Shown: piece after piece, positions 1-11,667 of the stretch
Layout: each line of letters starts with the position of its first letter
Numbering within the stretch: the first letter of the stretch is position 1
Position numbers and translations under genes: made by a program
The notes under the pieces: model-generated
Seen by the model: only the letters and a program-made list of their open reading frames with translations
Databases searched by the model: none
Told to the model about the DNA's origin: nothing
Origin: Avena insularis
Taxonomy: Eukaryota > Streptophyta > Magnoliopsida > Poales > Poaceae
Direction of reading: 5' to 3'
NCBI GenBank assembly: GCA_023614405.1
Contig: CM042685.1
Location: 88,278,684-88,342,683 of the forward strand
DNA: 64,000 nucleotides

Positions 1-180
1 GTTACTGACAGGAGTCCCGTCAACACGACCGTTGGTGGGTCCTCTCCCTGCAGAACAGAGCACCGTTTTAATGATCACACGAGAATCAAGGGGGCGGAGG
101 AGTCGCGAGGAAGCCACCTCCCTCTCTCCTATAGGCGTGGCGCAAATCGCGTGATTGAAGCACGAATCTTGGCGCAGAGG

Positions 181-190
181 TAAATAAAAG
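181..190 (+). promoter_or_regulatory. TATA-like box of the opposite-strand gene
   Basis: The sequence TAAATAAAAG stands about 140 bases before the first ATG of the plus-strand gene. It is followed by a pyrimidine-rich leader (CCCTTCTCTCCC near 207) and a telobox-like AAACCCTAA at 298-306. This matches a plant core promoter and 5' leader. It suggests that the gene inside the Gypsy element is driven by its own promoter rather than by the LTR. No transcription evidence is available here. Confidence 0.45.
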
Positions 191-327
191 AGATGAGAAA
201 CCCTTCTCTCCCAAATTCATCTGTCCACCGTTTCACTTATTGCCTCCTCGTACTCCTCGAGCCCTCCTCAACCATTCTCATCTACACACCATGAGATAAA
301 ACCCTAATCGCCCTCAACCCTAAGGAT

Positions 328-3300
328 ATGGAAGCACCATCCAGCTCAGGCACGGCAGCGACAGAACTCATGGCGACGGACGAGAGGAAACTGCGGGGTT
401 CGTGGTTTCCCAGCGCCATGGACAACGCATAACTCCAAGTTATGGAGGAAGAAGGCTACATCGTCGCCGACGCATTGCGAAGCGGCACGGGAGAGGCCGT
501 CCCAGCACCATGCGAAGGCGAACGTGCCCTTTTTGTTATGCACGTCAACTGTGGCCTTAGTCTGCCACCATCGGATTTCTTCACTGAAGTTCTGCAGTTC
601 TACAGTGTGCAGTAACATTATCTCCCTCCCAACTCTCTGCTAGAACTTAGTACTCATGCAGCTTTGAGCGAGGGTCTTCTTGGCATTAGGACAAGTCTCA
701 CCCTTTTCTGGTACTACTATGGTACTCGGAAGAACTCCATCAGTGTCGGTGTTCCTTACACCGCTTGCACTCTTAGCTTAGTCCTTAGGAGAAACCGAGT
801 TTATCCTAGGATTACTAGTGAATCTGCTAAATGCTGGGTCAGAAATTTCTTCGATCACAAGGATATTCTGTCTCCTGAAAAGGCAGAAGGTCTTCCGGCC
901 TTCGTCGATGGTGCTGCTCCCCACCAGGAGTCATGGGACGCCGAAGCACTGGAACTTTCTGAGTACTTGATCCTTGCCAAGAGGCGGATCGTGTTCTTGA
1001 TGAAGAACAAGGGGCTCCGTGGATCTGATTTAATCCACTGCTGGTTGGATCGTCGGATTCAGCAATTGCAATTTCAGGGAGACCGCTTGATGCACATGGT
1101 CATCGAAGACTGAAAGGACAGCCTGAGGGTCAGTCCGACTCCCATAGCTCCGAAGGACTACAAGACCCGAATGCAGTAGCTGATCAAGGAGCGGGTTGAG
1201 AAGAGAATCCTCGAAGTCTCCATGAAGATGTACACATCCGATCATCCTCTGATCCCAGTAAATGTTTCAACTTGTTTTAAGCTTATTTGCTCTTTTCCGC
1301 CTGGTAATCCGACTTCTCTCTCACAGACATTTATTTATACTTATCAGCTCAAGGATCTTCCTGAGTCCGAGCTTGCCCCCATCAAGGGCTATGACTCGAA
1401 AGCGACGGAGGACGACGAGGTGAAGGAAGTTCCTTCCTCCGCTTCCAACAAGCGCAAGGCCAAGGATGTTGTAATCACTGCTGGTAGCCAAGTGCTACCG
1501 GTAGTTAAAAAGTAAGCACCTTGCTAATGTTTTCAGTACTTTGTATATTTTTCTTACTTTTCGAAGCACACCTGATATTTGGACTTTATGTGTTTTAGAG
1601 CAAAAGCAGTTTTGAAGACCAAACTGAAGCCAGGCAGCAAGCCGGGCAATCCACTGCCTCACCAGAAGCTTGTCATCTCCCCAATGATGCCACTGCCAAC
1701 TCCAACCAGTGTCCCATCATCAGCACGAGATGCTTTCGCTTCTCTTGATGCTGGCTCTGCCATCCCCGACGCTAGCACCACATCGAAAGCCCTGGTTACC
1801 AGGCAACTAACAAGGGTGAACCCATCAAGGGTAATGATCCCCATGGTAATGTCTACAGGACAATTGGACAAAGTACCCGGCTCTGCAGTCTCCGGCTTAA
1901 ACCGGAAGAAAAATGAGGAGATCCTCAAGCTGTCTCAGTCCAGTCTTGAGAAACAGACCATCACTTCAGAGGCAGCGAGCCAGGAGACGGAGGATGTGAA
2001 GCTGGTCAGCCTCCTGGACTAGATTTTGGTCCGGGACGCGAAGATAGAGTCTGGCAAACTCCCAGCGACGGGCGTTACCTCCCTCTCCCTTGCCGAGAAA
2101 GTGTTCCATAACACTAAACACGGAATTGAGAAGCTGCACCTAGAACACATTGTAAGTTTCTGATTCTTATTTGTAGCGATTATTCTCATATCCTCTAGCC
2201 CCCAAGCATAAAGTCGTATAAACATCGTTGAATCCAAGTTGATGCTTATAGGATGAAAAAGAACGATGTAGTGTATCCCCCAAGGCTCGTGCTATATTTT
2301 CACCTAGTTAAATTTGCAGCCCGAGTCTTAGTAGCCGTCTGACGGTATTCCGTCTCTAAACTTACAGAAAATTGCATCTTCCAACCAGAAATTTCTCAAG
2401 AATATATGCAATAAACACAAGGAAATCAAGGCCTTGATCCTTGAGAATTCAAAGTTGAAAGTTGAAAAAGATGAAGCAGAAGGTAAACCTTCCCTACTCC
2501 CTCTTTATCACTTAGTTATTATCGTAGTCAAACTTGTTCTGTCCGACTAATATTTTTTTCCTCTGCAGAATTTTTGTGTGAATCCAGCAAGATGGTGGAG
2601 CAATCCGAGAACTTCAAGATCTTGGAAATGGAGAATGCTGAGCTCCGGGACAAGCTTGATAAGATTAATATTGAGTCGGAGAAATCCGGAGTCAAGCAAC
2701 ATGGAGACCGAGAGGCTCGAGAAGCTCCTAGCCCTCTGAGATAAATAGTTATATGATCTCAAGAAGGACTTTGATAGCCAGAGGTATCTAGCCCAAGCCA
2801 AGAATGAACTGAATATCCTCTGAGAGGAGCGTGCTCAGTGGAATCATTCTGTGATAGGTAAGATTTACGACTTTCTTTATTCGATTGATTTTTCGACTTT
2901 CTTTTAGTCAGTTGATTTTTGATTCTTTCCCAGATCCAATGAACCTTTCCGACTCTCCTACCTCCGAACCTCGCCTGGAGCGTATAAAGCTCGTCGGAGA
3001 TATTATGTTTGACTTCCGCCAGACTCTTGAAGAGGCTGGCGAGTCGGTCAGACTTTTCGACTTGCATAAGATGCCAGTGCAAGAGGTGAGGGACAAGTCT
3101 AAGGAGATTCCAAAGATTATTGAAGACTGGAAGATCTCCTACGCTCGGACTGCTGCACAGACCGCCCTTACCATGGTGATGAGCCACCATAGTGATGTGG
3201 AGATCTGGAACGTCACCAAGGGTATCGCCGATGAGGACGATGAGGGTAACCCGCAGAACATCAAGGCTATCCAGGAGTCCTGTGCAGGTTATGCTTGTCG

Positions 3301-3415
3301 TGTGGCAGAGATGACCAATTACACGACGCCATTCTTCAAATCCATCACTGTGCCTCCCTCACCTCAAGATCCAGAAGACAGCCTTTCTGAAGCAGCTTCC
3401 GATTCCCAGGTCTAG
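328..3415 (+). pseudogene. opposite-strand gene of the Tat element (putative 'transposase, gypsy type' family), six exons, degraded
   Basis: One reading frame runs from the ATG at 328 and reconnects across five GT-AG introns: exons 328-1257, 1327-1511, 1599-2151, 2368-2482, 2569-2857 and 2934-3415. Splice sites are standard (for example GTAAGT at 2152 and TCTGCAG ending 2568). Exon 1 contains the segment LSLPPSDFFTEVLQFY and then GLLGIRTSLTLFWYYY, typical of the grass 'putative gypsy-type transposase' domain (PF04195-like). Exons 4-6 encode a Lys/Glu-rich, probably coiled-coil region. In-frame stops at 430, 613, 1111, 1177 and 2020, plus further stops in exon 5, make it a pseudogene. The function of this family is unknown; despite its name, no transposase activity is implied. 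The gene lies between integrase and the missing 3' LTR and points against pol. Confidence 0.7.
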
Positions 3416-4096
3416 GCCGACAATGATGATGCCGACTCCAGCGCTCCACGCTCTTCATCACCACCACCTAATTCTGCAGCATAAATATTTCTCATGCATT
3501 ATTCTGAAATTTGGGCATGTAATGACGGAAGCAATATTTTGCTTGTGTTGGTCTGTAAGAACTAATGCTTTTCCTATCGTACCACTTATGTTTGTACATA
3601 TTTTATGCGTGTGCTTGAAAATTTCTTAAGCATTATTTTTTTATGCTTGTACTTAGTCGTTTTATCGGGCTCTCGGCCTCTTCCCTTTCATGAGCCGGCC
3701 AACCTTTAGCACGGAATTTTTGCCGAGCAACGGAGCTCAATTGCTAAACCAGTTTAAACTTAGAAATAAAGCCGGCCTCTAGTACCAACAATTCATTACT
3801 CGGAATATACTCGCTTCTAAGCAATCAGATAAAAATCAAAGTATAAACAATAAATTGAATTTTTACCCTAAGGTAACAATTTTTAGAATTTCAAAAATCA
3901 TAACCAGAATGAACATGAGCATAAAGTACTTTCAAGCATTCTGTGATTTCTGAAAACGACATGCTCATTTGGAAATAAGATGGTAAAAAACTTCTCAAAG
4001 ATAACATATGAGGAAACCAATACTTTATTTCACTTTGAACATGTACACATATGATTACAAGAAAATATAACTAAGAATAGAAGGGGATTAGCTGTG
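3416..4096. other. untranslated spacer between the opposite-strand gene and integrase
   Basis: This stretch holds no convincing coding sequence. The first part should be the 3' UTR of the plus-strand gene and is AT-rich after 3480. The remainder separates two convergent transcription units, the plus-strand gene and the minus-strand pol, so both should end here. No clear polyadenylation signal can be singled out among many AT-rich hexamers. Confidence 0.5.
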
Positions 4097-5170
4097 CAAT
4101 ATTCCATGGACGGTCTATCTCATCCGGGTATGTACTATCGCCAGCTCTTTTTCTCTTTCGAGTATCTGTTTTTCCTTGAGTAGTCTCATGTCGGTTAAAT
4201 AATATGACCTACTATGCAGAACTCTGCTGATCATAAAAGGTCCTTCCCAAATCGGGGAAATTTTGTGCTTTATTTTTTGCACAAGTCGGAGAACCAAATC
4301 GCCCTTCCTGAAAGAATGGTTCTATACTCTCTGACTATGATACTTGCACAACTTCTGCTTATAGGATATAGATCTCTGCTCAGCAACGACGCGAACTTCT
4401 TCGATTATATCCACAAAATATTATCGAGAAACTTCTGCATCTTCTTCAATATACGCTTTGACTCATGGAGACTGATGAATTAGATCGCTTGGTAGAACTG
4501 CTTCTCCACCATAGACCAACAAGAAAGGAGTGCATCCGGTTGATCTGTTAGGAGTTGTATGTAAGCGCCATATCACAAACGGTAATTCTTCCGCCCAAGC
4601 CCCCTGTGGCACGAAGAAGTGGTGCCTCGAGGCAAGATCGGAGTCCTTGTAAAATAAGACCATTAGTTATTTCGACTTGTCCATTATCCTGCAGATGCGC
4701 GACTGATGCATTATCAAGTCAGATCCCTTGCTGCTCGTAGAATTCAGCAAGTTCCCCCATGGAAAAATTGCTCCCGTTGTTAGTAATTATACCGTGTGGA
4801 TATCGGAATCGGATGATCACGTCCTCGACAAACTTTCTGGCTGTGGCTCCATCGTAAATTTATCCACCATCACTAGTAGGTGAGTAAATCCACATTTTTC
4901 GTGTGAAACTGCCCTACCATATCAAGCCCCCAGACCGCAAACGGACATATAATAGGGATTGTTCGCAACTGATCAGCTGGAACATGTGCCTGATGGGAAT
5001 ATTTTTGGTAGCCTTTGCTCGTTTTGACCAGTTTATCGGCATCCCCCTTAGCTGTAAGCCAAAAGAATCCATGTCTAAAAGCTTTTTCCACTAAGGATCT
5101 GGCTGCAGCATGGTGACCACACTCGCCTTCGTGGATTTCTCATAAGATTTTCACTCCTTCTTCCAGAGAA
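4097..5170 (-). pseudogene. Gypsy integrase, degraded
   Basis: Read leftward, the region begins with a stretch from the integrase zinc-binding end (HGFFWLTAKGDADKLV, about 5070). It continues through a core segment containing the catalytic-type Asp context GLDMVGQF (about 4920). Downstream come EELPFVIWRLHTTPNRSTG and LLVYGGEAVLP (4463-4663), which match the end of the integrase core, and then ISPIWEGPFMISRV (about 4250), the C-terminal SH3-like domain. The pieces lie in two frames and are separated by stops, so at least one indel and several nonsense changes have occurred. It inserted cDNA into chromosomes when intact; this copy cannot make a full-length protein. Confidence 0.8.
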
Positions 5171-5433
5171 ATACATCTCTGAAAACCCCCAAAAACACTC
5201 CGCTTATAAAGGTCACCATTTATTATTGTGTAGGCTTTTGCTCATCGGACGATCTGCCGGCTCAGGACTTCGTCTTCGGGTAATTTTCGGTCTATTAGGA
5301 AATCCAGATTGGGTTTTGTCCGGCTGGGAATTACAGCCAAAACTCCGGGTGAGTCGGATTTCGTCGGATAGTCCTCATCAACTCTAGTTATGTAGGGGAC
5401 CCCTTAAATGCTCTAAAAAGTGCCATTCGGTAC

Positions 5434-6375
5434 TTATTTCCACGCAGAGCCTACCCTTGATAGAGCATATGATTCCTCATTTTCTGCTCGAGGGATGTGT
5501 TGAACCTCCAAACTCTCGAACGATTTAAATAATTCATCCACAATAGTTTTGTAGGCTGCCATGTGTTTATTTGCATTGCAGATGTCAGATACTTGATGAG
5601 CAATTAAATCTGAGTCTCCGTAACACATGAGTCTTGTTACGCTAACGCTTTTGCCATGCGTATTCCATGTAACAATGCTTCATACTCGGCAATATTATTG
5701 GTCACCGTGAAGTGTATTTGTAACACATAGAATCACTTATCTCCTTAGGGTGATTTGAGCACCACGCCAGCCCCCGATCCTCCTCGTTCTTTTGATCCGC
5801 CAAATGAAGTGTACAAAATTCCGAGTCTGGAGGACTTGTATTTTCTGCCGTCTCTATCCAATCAACAACGAAATCGACAAGTATTCCCCACTTTGCGACG
5901 CGTCCTGTGGCATCACGATTATTGATTATATCTCGTAGGGGAGCAGTACTCACCACTGTGATCTTGTGCTCTTGAAAGTAGTGGCGTAGATTTCTAGATG
6001 AAAAGAACACTCCATATGCTATATTTTGATGGTGTGGTACCGTTGTTTCGACTCTGTCAGAACCTCACTCAGGTAATAAGTTGGATACTCCACCTTATGC
6101 TCGTGGCCCTCTTCCTCGCGCTCCACTAATGTTACCACACTTATGACCTTGTTGGTCGCTGCAATGTAAAGTAACATAGGCTCCTGAGGTTCTGGCGTTG
6201 CGAGAACTGGTGGGTTTGAAAGTAGGTCTTTCAAACTTTGTAGGGCATGATCAGCTTCCTGGGTCCAGACAAATTTGTCAGTTTTCTTCAAGAGTTTGTA
6301 TAAAGGCGTGGCTCTTTCTCTGAGCCGGCTGACGCACCGACTCACTGCTATGATGCAACCAGTGAGACGTTGCAC
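5434..6375 (-). pseudogene. RNase H and second RNase H-like domain of Tat pol, degraded
   Basis: The segment 6019-6375 continues directly from reverse transcriptase in the same frame. It shows the connection and RNase H start (ATPLYKLLKKTDKFVW, LLYIAATNKVISVV, YYLSEVLTESKQRYHTI). After a frameshift near 6015 it resumes at 5702-6010 (FFSSRNLRHYFQEHKITVV). A further segment at 5434-5628 (MCYGDSDLIAHQVSD) resembles the additional archaeal-type RNase H found in Tat elements. The usual role is degradation of the RNA strand in the RNA-DNA hybrid. Frame changes and stops show it is inactive here. Confidence 0.75.
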
Positions 6376-6426
6376 GTCCTTCAGGCGAGTCGGCCTGGTA
6401 ATGTTAAGTATAGAGTTAATTTTGTC

Positions 6427-7145
6427 TCAGTTCACCTCTATGCCTCGCTTAGAGACGATGAAACCTAACAATTTTCTGGCTGGAATTCCAAAGAAACACT
6501 TCTTCGGATTTAGCATCATGTTAAATTTCCGTAGGCTAGCAAATGTTTCCTCTAATTCGGAAATTAAAGTTCCCTTCTTTTTGGAAATAACTGCTATGTC
6601 ATCTACGTATACATGGACGTTGCGTCCGATTTGATCGTTGAGACAATGTTGCATAGTACATAGATATGTTGCTCCTGCATTCTTTAAGCCAGAAGGCATA
6701 ATTTTGTAGCAGAGGGTTTCGAAAGGAGTGACGAAAGACGTCTTAATTTGATCTGATTCTTTCATCGGTATTTGGTGATATCCGGAATATGCATCGAGAA
6801 AACAGAGTAATTCCGACCCTGCCATTGAGTCGATAACCTGATCGATTCTTGGCAAGAGGAACGGGTCTTTTGGGCATGCCTTGTTCAAAGCGGTATAATC
6901 AACACACATCGTTAAATCAATAGTGTCCTTTCTAGGGACGAGTACAATATTTGCCACCCAATCTGTATGGATGACCTATGTTATGAATCCGGCTAATTCT
7001 AGTCGGGCTAATTCCTTGGCTATTGCTTTGTTCTTTTCATCACCAAACCGTCATAAGGATTGCTTGGCGGGTTTAGCGCCAGGGTACACATTAAGAGAGT
7101 TCTTGACAAGTTCCCTAGGTACTCTGGTCATGTCAGAAGGCTGTC
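6427..7145 (-). pseudogene. Gypsy reverse transcriptase
   Basis: This is the best preserved part of pol. Recognisable blocks are CVDYTALNKACPKDPF, LCFLDAYSGYHQIPM, PSGLKNAGATY and the catalytic YVDD box at 6598-6609, followed by NPKKCFFGIPARKLLGFIVS. The catalytic Asp residues are intact. An in-frame stop near 6975 separates the N-terminal part (up to about 7145) from the core, and another at 6427 cuts it from RNase H in the same frame. The blocks belong to the Ty3/Gypsy class. Confidence 0.9.
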
Positions 7146-7194
7146 ATGCGAAGATATCACTATTAGCTTTGAGGAACTCGATGAGCGTGCCTTC

Positions 7195-7915
7195 CTATGC
7201 GAGGTCTAAGCCTACCCCTATGTTCATCGTCTTCGAGGGATCATCTTCCTTCAGCGATGTTTTCTTTGTCTCTTCCGACGCCTTGAACTGTATGCTTGGT
7301 TTCAGCACCTCGTTCTTCGTGGCGGGCATCTCAGATGGGTTGATGGTTTGCTTGATCTCCTGGTACTCCTGGGCATGTAGCATGGCTTCGGCAAAGGCAG
7401 CAGATCCTTTGTTGCACTCTCGTGCTTTCCCTGGATTTCTCCGGATGGTGATGACGCCCTTTGGACCTGGAAGTTTTATTATGTTGTAAATGTAACAGGG
7501 ACGAGCCATGAACTACCAGTAAGCCGGACGCCCAAAGATGGCATGGTAAGCACTTTTAAACGGTACCACCTCAAAAGAGTGGCTCGGTCCGGTAATATTC
7601 TCGAGTTCCCAATGTCATGTCCAGAGTAATCTCACCCAGAGAATCCGCCTGTCTCCCTGGTACAATGCCATGGAAAGTTACGCCGCTCTAACTCAACTAG
7701 CCTTCGTGGATCTTCATGCAGTGGAGCATTTCGATGTAAAGGATGTTAATGCTGCTACCACCGTCCATGAGGGATTTAGAGAACTCATAGCCATCAATAA
7801 GAGGATAGACGACCAGAGGATATTTCCCCGACAATGTGTTTTCCTCGGGATCTAAGCGATCAAAGGTGATGGCTACATCCGAGCAATCCAGAAGTTGTGG
7901 AACAGCCGAAACCAT
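7195..7915 (-). pseudogene. Gypsy aspartic protease and protease-RT linker, degraded
   Basis: The segment 7697-7915 contains the retropepsin active-site context LMDGGSSINILYIEML. This is the D-G-G-S-S variant of D-T/S-G that is usual in Tat elements. Downstream, 7195-7509 carries the linker that follows the protease fold (ARPCYIYNIIKLPGPKGVIT), then a charged, low-complexity segment before reverse transcriptase. The two parts are in different frames. The protease would process the Gag-Pol precursor. Confidence 0.75.
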
Positions 7916-8376
7916 GGCATTGAGCTTAGAGAGAACCGCCTTCTTGGCCTTAGCCAGTTGAGATCCAAGGAAGAAGACGTATGCGTCTTTCTTTGTGGGA
8001 AAATCCTTCTTTCCATCCCACTTGGCCTATGCGGCATCCACTTCTTCTATGTTGGAACCTTCCTTGGGCTCCTTGCCTTTCTCGGAAATTTTTCTTTCCT
8101 TTTCGTCACTTGGCTCTGTTGCCAGCGGATTCGTCTTTTTTGATGTCGCCATTAAAATGACACTCGGCATTTGTGTGGGTAGATCCTCCATTACTATCCA
8201 AGTGGTGGACACAAGGATTATTGGCAATGTCAGCCCAAGTAAAGGTTCTTCCGGGTTGCTGCTCTCCTCTGCCCTAGATTATGGAAGTTCCACGGCCTCG
8301 AATCCGGTCGCCTCCGTGCCCTCCTCGTCCTGCGGATCCAAATGTTGCGTTAACAGCTGTGTTTTCCAGAGCCGGT

Positions 8377-9386
8377 TTATCTTGTGAGGTGTTCTTGCGC
8401 TTCTGAGCTTGTTGTTTTGGCTATTTGGCTGCATTGGGATTGGCCAGAATATTTAGCAGCCCCTTTTGAATCATCATCGGCATCAGCATATTTGCTTGCT
8501 GTCTCTATCATCTCTCCCGAATCTGTTACGTGGTCACGCTTCAATATGTGACGCAAAAGTCCGACTAGGAGTCCTGCGATGAAAGCTTCGATCGCAGTTT
8601 GCTCGTTTACTCCTTCACAGGAGTTTTTCGTGTCGATCCAGTGTCCGAGGTAATCCCGGCAAGTTTCTTCGGGTCTTTGGGTGCAACGCTGCAAGTCTCT
8701 GACTGTGCACGGCCTCCTGTATGTTCCCTCAAAGTTTGAAAAGAACGCACTTTGCATATCATACCAGTAATGAATTGAATTCTCTGGTAGTTCATTGAGC
8801 CAAGATCGAGCTGCCTTCCTCAGCATAAGCGGGAGATAACGGACTATGACCAGGCTGTTTCCTCCTTTGGCGATGCAGCAAGCCTGGAAAAAGTCCTGGA
8901 GCCAAGTATCTGGTCGATCCTGTATGTCGTAGGGTTGAATATGTTTGGCAATTCCAAAGTCAACCGGAAATATGGCTGACGTATGCGTGGGCCAAAGAAC
9001 TTGGGTCCCACGTACACATCTTCTTCCTCGTACCGCCGTGCTTCTATGTTTGACACAATGCGGTGGTGAGCATCGTTTGGCGAGAGAGATCTGCGCCTTG
9101 GGGGCTCGTGGCTTCTGCGTGGCGGAGTCGGATTTCTGCTTCTGCTCTCACCATTGCTGCCTCCGCCCCTGCGGCTTCCATGGCTATGATGGGATCCTTC
9201 ATGGTCGTTGCCTAGGGGTGATGGTGGCCCTGGTGGATTGTTTCCGGCTGGTTTACGCGGTGGTGGTGGAGCCTCAGTATGCTGAATTTGATGATGGTTT
9301 CTTCGGGCTCCGTCCCTAGTTGATGCAGGATGATCTGGATCATCTCTTTGTCCGGCATTACCAGCCAGACGTCTTGGTGGTGGCAT
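8377..9386 (-). pseudogene. Gypsy Gag (capsid region), degraded
   Basis: The segment 8377-8826 matches the plant retrotransposon gag domain (AARSWLNELPENSIHYWYDM, CRDYLGHWI, EAFIAGLL). Upstream, 8844-9386 is a Pro/Arg/His-rich N-terminal region that ends in a Gag-like segment (GPRIRQPYFRLTLELPNIF). The two parts are separated by a stop or indel near 8835. I could not identify an intact zinc knuckle. Gag would form the virus-like particle that packages the element RNA. Confidence 0.75.
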
Positions 9387-9388
9387 TC

Positions 9389-11126
9389 TCAGTCGGTCCT
9401 ATTCTCGCTGGCGGCGCACTTCCGGGTCTTCTCTGTGGCGGTTGTTTTGCCAACGATGGCCCTGATGGGGGACCTTTGCCCTGATGGCATCCTTGGAAGC
9501 AGCCGGAATAACTCTTGCCTAATCCCATGCGGGCCTGCGAGGATGACCGTTTGATCTGGTACTTGAATTTTCTTCTTCTCTTGAGGGACGATAGCGTTGG
9601 TCTGTATCCCTGCGGGGTCTTTCGTCAGCGCTTTGGTCAGTGCCAGTGTGGTAGAATTCCTACTTTGAGGCCAGCTTGCCACTGAATGGCGCGGCCGTTT
9701 TCTACTGTTTCAATCCTTTGTGTAGCAACGCAACGTATTGTCGGACTTGCTCTAGAGACGTATTATTGGCGAGGATAGCCCGAGCTGCTTCAGCGTTTTC
9801 CAACGTCGTGCTATAGACTTGGATCTGCTCTCCAGTTTTTCTGTCGAATAGATCTATGTGGATATCCGGGCTCTTATTGGCAAGAACCGGACCTCCTCTT
9901 TTCTTGATTGGTAGTCGCTTGAATCTGACTGATATTTGGCAGGATCATTGTCTAACTGCTGTTTAAGCTCGACGATGCGCGCGGCCTCTTCGAGTAAAAA
10001 AAGCAGTCTTTTCTAGGTCCTCAGCCCTTTTATCCAGCGCATCCGGAGTAAGATCCAAAGCCGTTGGGATTGGAATTGTGAGAGCATCTCCATTGATTTC
10101 ACGTGCACCCTTGGTGACAACATTTCCATCCACGGCGGGGATCGATCGGCGTGGTATTAATCAGATCTCCATCCTGATTATCCATCTCGATCTCTTCATC
10201 AACTTTTTCTTTGTTGGTTTCCTCGACGTTCGGCTCTGCCGGTGTTGGATTTTTGTTTTTCTTCTTCTTGTTTGACTGCCTAGTAGCCTTAATGTGTATA
10301 ACGGTGGCAAAGACAGCTTTCGGTCCGGTACCGGGGGATAAACTTCTGTCGGTACTTTCCGTAGTAGTTGGCTTCTGGACCTCAGATGAATCTCCGGTGT
10401 CCATGTCATCCTGCAAGGTGCAGCTTTCATCCATGCTATCATATGGACTGGGGGGAGTGTCCGGATCACTCTACATTGGTTTCGAGGCGTGCTCTTCTTC
10501 GTACTCCTACATCTCTTTCTCGATGTCTCGAAGTTCCTGCAATGTTATTGACTCTTGAGGGGAACCAGGTAAGTCAATGTTTTCTTCGATTGCATTGAGG
10601 ACTGAATCGTTGTCGTCTCCAGCATCGACAGAGTCGGATCCAGAGCTTACGTGGTATACGAAGCAGTGCCTCTTCTTTATCCTGTGCTTCAAGAGTACTT
10701 TTTCTACTACGACATTGGTAGGGCCGGGTCCATAGCAGATATATTCCTCATCCGTGTATCCGATCTCGACAGGAAGATCAGATCCGGATTTTTCCTCCAC
10801 CGCTTTTTCAACTACAGGAGTGGGTTGGGTGGTTTCGATTTTTTCTGGGATCGTGAACTCTTCTGCCTCTGCAGACAGAGTAGATCCGTATTTTCCTTCC
10901 GCCATGGTCATCACCACAAGGGTGGGTTTGGCGGGTTCAGCGAAACCGAGGTATATATCGATCTCGCCGACAGGCATGATCGTGTAAGTTGTCACAGGCT
11001 TGCTAGCCGGAATCTAAGTCTCATCGAGAAGAACAAGAGGGACATCACTGGCATAGACCACGTGACCCATGTCGATTGTTTCACCGATTCCTGCACGCGT
11101 AGATTCCGCCTAGAACGAAGGTCCTA
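9389..11126 (-). pseudogene. 5' leader and N-terminal Gag extension of the Tat element, degraded
   Basis: Between the PBS and the capsid region are open segments at 10507-10995 and 10099-10434 that encode acidic, Glu/Asp- and Ser/Thr-rich sequence, plus a basic stretch (SNKKKKNKN). They lie in different frames and are joined by stops. Long, poorly conserved sequence is common ahead of Gag in this lineage. No domain is recognisable, so coding status is inferred from position and from openness alone. Confidence 0.4.
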
Positions 11127-11135
11127 AAGTCACCC

Positions 11136-11153
11136 GCCCCACGGTGGGCGCCA
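11136..11153 (-). other. primer binding site of the Tat element
   Basis: Read on the minus strand, TGGCGCCCACCGTGGGGC lies two bases inside the LTR end (LTR starts at 11156). The TGGCGCC opening is complementary to the CCA-ended 3' terminus of a tRNA. Its position fixes the element orientation as leftward. The exact primer tRNA was not determined. Confidence 0.8.
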
Positions 11154-11155
11154 AC

Positions 11156-11667
11156 TGTCGTCGGATTGTTGACAAGTACGCCATAGGGGGTCCTGATGGT
11201 GTTGAGAAGATGGATGTGAGACATCGGATGTTCCGGGAACGGTGAGCACAAGTTTATCCAAGTTCAGATCCGACTACGGTGATCGGATCCTACTCCTGCT
11301 AGCAACCCAGTAATATATCCGCGAGAGCCGGATGTTACAACGGATTACAAGAGTGGTTATCCTATGCGAGTTGTGATTGTGGTTATTGCCCTAAAGGCTC
11401 CCATAGATCTGGTTTATATAGTAACTAGGACCTAGGGTTACAGGAGAGACCTATCCGGCTATGTTAAAGATTCGGTAACTAGATACAGCTTGGACTAAAA
11501 GTAATACTACATTCCTAATTCGGTAACTCTTCTGAGACTTGCCGTAGCCGGAATTGGCTCCTCCTCTTTCTTTGGATGGTCCGCACGTGAAGCAAAACTC
11601 TAACCCGTTGGTGGGACACCCTGGTTAGTGAGTCTTGTGGGTACACCCGGAAAGTATATCCCCAACA
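11156..11667 (-). repeat. 5' LTR of the Tat element
   Basis: The 512-bp LTR is bounded by TG and CA (plus-strand ends TGTCGTCGGA and CCCCAACA). On the minus strand it begins TGTTGGGGATATAC. It contains a minus-strand TATA-like CTATATAAACC near 11410 and abuts the PBS at 11136-11153. It is the only LTR of this element in the window. Confidence 0.75.

Larger units (their letters stand above)
1..11667 (-). mobile_element. Ty3/Gypsy Tat-type LTR retrotransposon, partial
   Basis: The element is transcribed leftward. From its 5' end it shows an LTR (11156-11667), a PBS (11136-11153), gag, protease, reverse transcriptase, RNase H, a second RNase H-like segment and integrase (ending near 4097). A long 3' region follows that carries a gene on the opposite strand (328-3415). 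The RNase H arrangement and the extra opposite-strand gene are known from the Tat lineage (Grande and RIRE2 relatives), so the lineage call is by architecture and motifs. The 3' LTR is not visible and should lie left of position 1, so the target-site duplication cannot be checked; the five bases after the right LTR are CTAGG. Every coding segment has stops or frameshifts, so this copy is non-autonomous. Confidence 0.85.
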
